From: Ochromonadaceae sp. CCMP2298
Lineage: Eukaryota; Sar; Synurophyceae; Ochromonadales; Ochromonadaceae
DNA: 10,502 nucleotides
Direction of reading: 5' to 3'
Assembly (NCBI GenBank): GCA_026770595.1
Contig: MU634740.1
Span: 1 to 10,502 of the forward strand
The position numbers were made by a program, and so were the translations under genes. The notes under the pieces were generated by a model. That model was not told where the DNA came from, searched no databases, and saw nothing but the letters and a program-made list of their open reading frames with translations. Positions 6,723 through 10,502 of the stretch are shown here, piece after piece; within the stretch, counting starts at the first letter, position 1; each line of letters starts with the position of its first letter.

Positions 6723-7604
6723 ATGTTCGGTGCGATATTGGCGGTGAGCTTGCTGCTGATCGTGGCGACCTGCTGCGGCTTCGTCTTCCACCGCGGCGCC
6801 CACAAGCCCGTCGCGCGGGGAGACTGCTGCAGAGCGGCTGAGGCGACGGCTTTTGAGGGCGATGGGAAGAATCGCATGTACGATGATCTCTCGGAGGACG
6901 AGATTGCGGGCGAGGGGGAGGGCGTGCGGTACTTCCGGGAGTACGCGAAGAGGGGCCTGAAGAGGTTCCTGGAGGGGAATCTGGAGGGCGCAGTCTCGGA
7001 CCTAAACCGCGCTGCGGTCGCGGATGCCAAGCAGCCCCTGCAACAGCGAGGTATCGTCCTGTACATCGCGGGCGAGTTCGAGGAGGCGGCGAAGCAGCTG
7101 GAGGGTGATATCAAGAAGATGGAGCACATGAAGCTGTACAAGGCCTCGGAACTGCGCATCTGGTGCTCAGCTTGCTACAATAAACTAGGCAAGCGCAGCA
7201 AAGGCAAAGAGGTGCTGGACATGGACAACCGCATCGGCATCCCCTGTGACACGCAGAGCGCAGCCACAAACCGCACTCTGGGCTTCTTCGCTTCCCAGGT
7301 TCCCCTAGAGGAGCTGTTGGATTCATTAGGCGCGGTGGACGAGAGGGACACATTCGGCGCCCGCTACTTCGGCAACTTTTACTTGGGACTCTTCTACGAC
7401 TCCGTGGGGGAGCCGGGCCTCTCTCAGGCGTTCCTGACTATTCCCAACGAGAGCGAGCGCTACCCCAAGAGGGACATGTGGTACCACGTGCCGCGCATGC
7501 TATACAGACAGAGATTCGCAGGCGACGGCGACGGTGAAGACGGTGGCGGCGGTGGCAGCGGCGGTGGTGACTTAGTGAACAGCGCTGGCATGATTATCGG
7601 GTAG
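6723..7604 (+). CDS. membrane-anchored TPR-like protein
   Basis: 293 residues from ATG 6723 to TAG; an open extension to 6666 lacks an ATG. Residues 2-23 form a signal anchor or signal peptide (F-G-A-I-L-A-V-S-L-L-L-I-V-A-T-C-C-G-F-V-F). The rest is soluble with helix pairs: about 68-100 (F-R-E-Y-A-K-R-G-L-K-R-F-L-E-G-N-L-E-G-A-split as helix A/B), 105-135 (G-I-V-L-Y-I-A-G-E-F-E-E-A-A-K-Q-L), and 143-165. At 214-240 is R-Y-F-G-N-F-Y-L-G-L-F-Y-D-S-V-G-E-P, followed by D-M-W-Y-H-V-P-R-M-L-Y at 251-261. This last pair resembles the closing repeat of bacterial NlpI-like and algal or plant chloroplast TPR proteins, whose roles include complex assembly; this is a likeness only. The C-terminus is a Gly/Asp run (about 267-283) made by GGC/GGT repeats. 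It shares no obvious sequence with the other TPR gene beyond the fold. Confidence 0.8.
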   Translation: MFGAILAVSLLLIVATCCGFVFHRGAHKPVARGDCCRAAEATAFEGDGKNRMYDDLSEDEIAGEGEGVRYFREYAKRGLKRFLEGNLEGAVSDLNRAAVADAKQPLQQRGIVLYIAGEFEEAAKQLEGDIKKMEHMKLYKASELRIWCSACYNKLGKRSKGKEVLDMDNRIGIPCDTQSAATNRTLGFFASQVPLEELLDSLGAVDERDTFGARYFGNFYLGLFYDSVGEPGLSQAFLTIPNESERYPKRDMWYHVPRMLYRQRFAGDGDGEDGGGGGSGGGDLVNSAGMIIG

Positions 7605-7785
7605 TTCACTGTGTTTTTGGGGTCCTAGGTGAGAATTGGAATTCGCAGCGCAGCACTCCCCGCTCACTCCCGACACTGCGCTCATTGCATTGTGGGGCTA
7701 CCAAGGCGTGTCCCTGGGCGCTGTGTCGGAATCGGCATCATTGACTTCTGCATCTCGGGGGTTCGCCGCATCCACGACCTAGGCA

Positions 7786-7830
7786 TTCGGGGGCAGCGAC
7801 GGCAGCATCGGCATTTGGGCGGGCGATATG
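7786..7830 (+). pseudogene. possible WD40-repeat end relic
   Basis: The frame reads F-G-G-S-D-G-S-I-G-I-W-A-G-D-M, which matches the closing strand of a WD40 repeat (G-S-x-D-G-x-I-x-I-W). A stop lies two codons before it in the same frame. In a neighbouring frame just upstream I-I-D-F-C-I-S-G-V-R-R-I gives a weak match to the start of such a repeat, which would imply a frameshift. The motif is short, so it may be chance. Confidence 0.2.
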
Positions 7831-8142
7831 TCCCCCCATCCTTCGGCAGCCCCCCCCCCCCGCCCCCCTGCGGCTGGGGTATAGGCACGGGCATGCGCAC
7901 ATGTATTAGCTATATGCATGGGTGCAGGTGGCTTGAGTTTTGGCACAGCCGCAGGCAGCCCCCTGGTTCCCCTCCTGCCAGTTTAGGCGGCTTCAGCAGC
8001 GGCTGCGGTGTAGGGCGAAGTAGCAGTCCTGTGTTTGAAGTAACTGGGCGAGATTATTACGCAGCTCTTTTTAATAAATCAGTTATAATAATCTGGTCAA
8101 GGCCTTAACTGCTGCTACATGAATCTCGCTAGGGGTGGCTGT

Positions 8143-8171
8143 CACAGCTGGGATAACGTATCCCAGCTGTG
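8143..8171. repeat. perfect 13-bp hairpin with 3-nt loop
   Basis: CACAGCTGGGATA (8143-8155), loop ACG, then TATCCCAGCTGTG (8159-8171), with no mismatches. An outer short pair, CATGAA near 8119 and TTCATG near 8184, brackets it. It could be an RNA stem, a protein-binding palindrome or the core of a small foldback element. Confidence 0.9.
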
Positions 8172-8270
8172 TAACTTAGTACGTTCATGAGCAAAAGCCA
8201 AAAGTTACTCCAAATGAAAAACCCCAGACTTTAAATTGCCTCCGCCTGGAGAATCAAAAAGATTATATAA

Positions 8271-8332
8271 TATAATATAAAATATAATATAAAATATAAT
8301 ATAAAATATAATATAAAATATAATATAAAATA
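8271..8332 (+). repeat. 12-bp AT minisatellite, left array
   Basis: Four perfect AATATAATATAA units at 8281-8328, with partial units on both sides. The reverse complement of the same unit forms the array at 9371-9436, again with four perfect copies. Confidence 0.95.
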
Positions 8333-8483
8333 AAAACAAAAAGAGTTGCGCCGAACTCCACTCCCGCCAACAAGGCATTCAGCTGGGTCTGAGTGTGGGT
8401 TGTCATTTTTGGAATGCCACTACTCCCCCACCACCAGATCCTAGCGTCCTAGGCCGCCTGTTTCCAGTGACATCTTGCGCGGG

Positions 8484-9481
8484 ATGTACAGCGAGCAGGA
8501 CATTCTGGAGCTCGCTCGTAAAGTACGCGCCGATCCCAGTAAGCGGTTGACTGCCGGGAAGGTTTCCAGCCAGTTTATAAACTCACTCTCTACGAGGAGA
8601 GACCGAGAGCAGGTCAACCTGGTGACCAATTTGAAGGAAAAGATAAACAAAATCAATCACTTACTGGCCACTGCACCAGTCGCTGAACCTGTCACTCTCT
8701 CGACCGAGCTATGGCGGGCGAGAGTTCTCCTCATGAGAATGGAGAACCTGAGGATCAGAAATATGGAGCAGACTGAGCGGCTCAGAATGAGGGAGGAGGA
8801 GGCGAGAGAGCAGACTGAGCGGCTCAGGATGAGGGAGGAGGAGGCGAGAGAGCAGGGTGAGCGGCGCAGGATGAGGGAGGAGGAGGCGAGGGAGCAGACT
8901 GAGCGGCTCAGGATGAGGGAGGAGGAGGCGAGGGAGCAGGGTGAGCGGCGCAGGATGAGGGAGGAGGAGGTCAAGTTATCGTACAGTGCGGTAATTAATT
9001 CATCTCTCCATCAACGCAACATAGTGAGGAACAGAGTGCTGCTTGCAGAGGATCTGCAAGCCTATATAAAGCGTGGGGAGTGGGGGCATGTGCTCCCGCA
9101 GAAAGTAAGTGTGTGTATATGTTATACTATATATTATATAGTATAACAAAATATATTATATTTAATATTATACATTATAATCTATACGCATCTTTTAGTA
9201 GTGACACCACTAACCACTCCTATAGCACCAGGAGATTGTCAAGTGTGCGGAGCACTGCTCCAAGGCTGTCAGTACCGGATTGGAGTCTAGACTGAAGCAG
9301 ATATCACGGTAAGAGTTATCTTATATTATAATATATTATAATATCTTATAATATAATGAAATATTATATATTATATTTTATATTATATTTTATATTATAT
9401 TTTATATTATATTTTATATTATATTTTATATTATTACCGAACAGCCTTCTCATCAATGCGGCGATGCAAACGAGACTATAA
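8484..9481 (+). CDS. charged coiled-coil repeat protein, unrecognised family (3 exons)
   Basis: Proposed exons 8484-9104, 9226-9308 and 9445-9481 give 246 residues and a TAA at 9479-9481. Splice signals are good: donors GTAAGT (9105) and GTAAGA (9309), acceptors TATAG after a CACTAAC branch-point-like motif, and AACAG. The frame stays open through all junctions. The N-terminal 94 residues are mixed helical (M-Y-S-E-Q-D-I-L-E-L-A-R-K-V). Residues 95-164 are five 14-residue repeats of the type E-Q-T-E-R-L-R-M-R-E-E-E-A-R, likely a single charged helix or coiled coil. The C-terminal part (165-246) is non-repetitive and includes C-A-E-H-C. GC-rich exons contrast with almost pure AT introns. I do not recognise a family. 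Exon 3 is only 12 codons, so the 3' end is the least certain part. The gene sits among AT arrays and a foldback element, so a mobile-element origin is possible. Confidence 0.55.
8766..8975 (+). repeat. five 42-bp coding tandem repeats
   Basis: Units start at 8766, 8808, 8850, 8892 and 8934. Types alternate as A, A, B, A, B, where A encodes Q-T-E-R-L-R and B encodes Q-G-E-R-R-R, so units 2-3 and 4-5 form an 84-bp dimer repeated twice. The near identity between units points to recent expansion. Confidence 0.95.
9105..9225 (+). other. intron 1 of the repeat-protein gene
   Basis: 121 bp, donor GTAAGT and acceptor TATAG, with CACTAAC about 10 bases before the acceptor. Most of its 5' half is AT-only sequence containing a perfect hairpin (9121-9147). 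An alternative acceptor, CACCAG at 9226-9231, would drop two codons and keep the frame. Confidence 0.65.
9121..9147. repeat. perfect 13-bp hairpin with 1-nt centre in intron 1
   Basis: GTTATACTATATA, then T, then TATATAGTATAAC, a perfect palindrome around one base. It begins 16 bases into the intron and would form a stem in the pre-mRNA close to the donor site. Confidence 0.9.
9309..9444 (+). other. intron 2 of the repeat-protein gene
   Basis: 136 bp, donor GTAAGA and acceptor AACAG, interrupting an Arg codon after its second base. It is almost entirely A and T; half of it is the right-hand 12-bp array. Confidence 0.6.
9371..9436 (-). repeat. 12-bp AT minisatellite, right array (inverted copy)
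   Basis: Four perfect TTATATTATATT units at 9378-9425 with partial units around them. The unit is the exact reverse complement of the left array at 8281-8328, so the two could pair across about 1 kb. This copy lies inside intron 2. Confidence 0.95.
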
Positions 9482-9520
9482 TGAAGCAATTTAATAATTT
9501 ATTAGACTGTGGGATAAATT

Positions 9521-9634
9521 TTACTTCATGCATACCTTAGCCTTCTTTGGCCTTTCGGCACTTATCACTGTCCCATCGAGACACTTATCACAGTACCCTT
9601 TGGCACGGAAGTCGTGCGTTGGGGGATACTTTCT
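9521..9634 (-). CDS. possible short exon or gene fragment with a CxxC motif
   Basis: On the minus strand a 37-codon open stretch reads H-D-F-R-A-K-G-Y-C-D-K-C-L-D-G-T-V-I, then E-R-P-K-K-A-K, followed by a GTATGC that could be a splice donor at 9535; without splicing it stops five codons later. The C-D-K-C pair suggests a zinc knuckle half-site. There is no ATG, and an in-frame stop sits just upstream, so it would need flanking exons, which the adjacent foldback element may have cut off. The match is short and could be chance. Confidence 0.2.
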   Translation of the reverse strand, partial: RKYPPTHDFRAKGYCDKCLDGTVISAERPKKAKVCMK

Positions 9635-9692
9635 TTAGGCTGATGAGAGCTGTTTAGTACGAAGGCAGTCCAGATACCGTTGTCGCGCCCAG

Positions 9693-10069
9693 AAACCGTT
9701 GTCACTCTTCCACCGGCAAAAACGCCAAAATGGTGATAAATGAAAACTTAATAATCACATAATTAGACAATTAAACGATGTATAATACCTTCTTAAGAGC
9801 AGTCTAATATATTAATGAATATTTGACACATCTTTTGAAATACGCATCTTTTGAAATAGCAATATCGAGTTTTTATGAATATTAAATTCATCTCGATATC
9901 GCTATAAATGCGTAAATCAAAAGATGTGTAAAATATTTATTAATGTACTAAACTACTCTTATAAAGGTATAATACATCATATAAGTTAATTGTCTAATTA
10001 TGTGATTATTAAGTTTTCATTTATCATCATTTTGGCGTTTTTGGCTGGTGGAAGAATGACAATGGTTAC
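9693..10069. mobile_element. foldback / MITE-like element with arms of about 160 bp
   Basis: Two inverted arms (about 9693-9850 and 9911-10069) match closely, with few mismatches over the outer 80 bp and small indels inward; the AAAACTTAATAATCACATAA core of both arms is identical. A second nested palindrome fills the centre: AGCAATATCGAG (9858-9869) against CTCGATATCGCT (9892-9903), around ATGAAT-ATTAA-ATTCAT. The whole unit can fold into one long hairpin with almost no loop. It has no coding capacity, which fits a non-autonomous DNA element. No clear target-site duplication is visible. The left outer end carries a direct repeat of ACCGTTGTC, so the exact boundary is uncertain and may lie nearer 9676. 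Confidence 0.8.
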
Positions 10070-10143
10070 TGGCGTGTTTCGCGGTTTTTTGAGTTTTTTT
10101 CGCCCTAAGATTCACCAAAAAACCCTCCAAGTCCCGGTTTCAG

Positions 10144-10229
10144 ATCATACCCCCCCATAAAACCCGGTTTTTTTGGGGGGTATGATTCTTCTCACCCAAT
10201 AAAACCGGGTTTTATGGGGGGGGTATGAT
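10144..10229. repeat. nested C-run/G-run inverted repeats
   Basis: ATCATACCCCCCC is followed by ATAAAACCCGGTTTT and then GGGGGGTATGAT (to 10186), forming one hairpin. The sequence AAAACCGGGTTTTATG plus a G run and GTATGAT (10201-10229) pairs with the same left arm over about 27 bp, forming a competing larger hairpin. The left arm thus has two alternative partners. Confidence 0.85.
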
Positions 10230-10316
10230 TGGTTTTAGTGCCTGCATGATTCAGAGGGCAAGTACAAAAAATCGAATTGCTCCACACACAGTGGGCCGAT
10301 CGCAATAATTTTTGTT

Positions 10317-10329
10317 TGATATCAGAGCC
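10317..10329 (+). other. sequence resembling a retroelement initiator-tRNA-Met primer-binding site
   Basis: TGATATCAGAGCC differs at one position from TGGTATCAGAGCC, the complement of the 3' end of eukaryotic initiator tRNA-Met used as primer-binding site by many LTR retrotransposons. A tRNA B-box-like GGGTCGATCC follows about 12 bases later, so a tRNA-derived fragment is an alternative. No long terminal repeat or reverse transcriptase can be seen in the window. Confidence 0.25.
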
Positions 10330-10502
10330 CGAAGACCCTGGGTCGATCCTGTAATGCGGCGTCGCCGCGCGCAGTCGGAGTGTGGAGGGAGGACTCCGCT
10401 GGTGGAGAGGAAGGGATTGTGAGGTGAAGTGGTCGGGGCTGGAGCCCGGAGCAGTGGACAGGTGAGCAAATTAGCAATAGGATATCGTTCACAGGTATGT
10501 TA

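Larger units (their letters stand above)
7605..8483. other. 879-bp non-coding stretch with relics and repeats
   Basis: No gene is supported. A 159-codon open frame at 7629-8108 begins at GTG and has no domain; it includes runs of C (about 7849-7866). Within are a possible WD40 relic (7786-7830), a perfect hairpin (8143-8171) and a 12-bp AT array (8271-8332). Base composition falls from GC-rich to AT-rich between about 8030 and 8340. Confidence 0.5.
10070..10502. other. right-end region without a supported gene
   Basis: It holds the C-run/G-run hairpin cluster (10144-10229) and a primer-binding-site-like sequence (10317-10329). A GC-rich stretch from about 10350 ends in a good splice donor (CAGGTGAGC, 10458-10466). 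One frame there is open from about 10355 to that donor, but no domain is recognisable, so an exon running off the window is possible and not proven. Confidence 0.4.

Noticed and set aside
8271-8332. CRISPR-like array
   Set aside because: The repeats are 12-bp AT units without spacers, and the window is eukaryotic nuclear DNA.
9184-9852. Shared 13-mer ATACGCATCTTTT between intron 1 and the foldback element
   Set aside because: A single 13-base match within about 10 kb of partly AT-rich DNA is close to chance expectation.
10330-10360. tRNA gene suggested by a B-box-like GGGTCGATCC
   Set aside because: No acceptor or anticodon stems can be folded around it and the distance to any A-box-like sequence is too short.

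Overview
The window reads as nuclear DNA of a unicellular alga with a secondary red-type plastid, most likely a stramenopile (heterokont); cryptophytes and haptophytes are not excluded. The main clue is a minus-strand protein at 510-1079 that starts with a signal peptide ending in an SAFAP junction, the S-A-|-F-A-P cleavage motif of bipartite plastid presequences in these algae. Eukaryotic spliceosomal introns (GT-AG), NO66-type and ABHD13-type proteins and the lack of bacterial-style operons support this. Starts were set at real ATG codons; several longer open frames begin only at TTG or GTG and were trimmed.

Layout: 1-124 is the possible 3' end of a plus-strand gene. 510-1079 (minus) is a plastid-targeted membrane protein of unknown function. 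1080-1483 is its upstream region, with palindromic AGTACGTACT boxes and a WD40-repeat relic. 1484-3352 (minus) is an NO66/RIOX-like JmjC protein whose first iron-binding His and 2-oxoglutarate-binding Lys appear to be replaced. A 348-bp divergent promoter region separates it from 3701-5005 (plus), an ABHD13/Bem46-type serine hydrolase with one intron that carries a 7-bp tandem repeat. 5346-6392 (minus) and 6723-7604 (plus) are two unrelated TPR-type proteins divergently arranged around a 330-bp shared upstream region.

From about 8.2 kb the DNA changes character and becomes AT-rich and repeat-rich. It holds a perfect 13-bp hairpin, two inverted arrays of the same 12-bp AT unit about 1 kb apart, and a three-exon gene (8484-9481) encoding a charged coiled-coil protein with five 14-residue repeats. 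Beyond that come a possible CxxC-bearing exon on the minus strand, a foldback (MITE-like) element of about 375 bp, a G-run/C-run hairpin cluster, and a sequence resembling an initiator-tRNA-Met primer-binding site near the right edge.

The genes do not form an obvious pathway. The left 7.6 kb looks like a dense, ordinary housekeeping region and the right 2.3 kb like a mobile-element-rich accessory region. The strongest candidates for a second look are the NO66-like protein with the altered active site, the foldback element, and the repeat-protein gene lying among inverted AT arrays.
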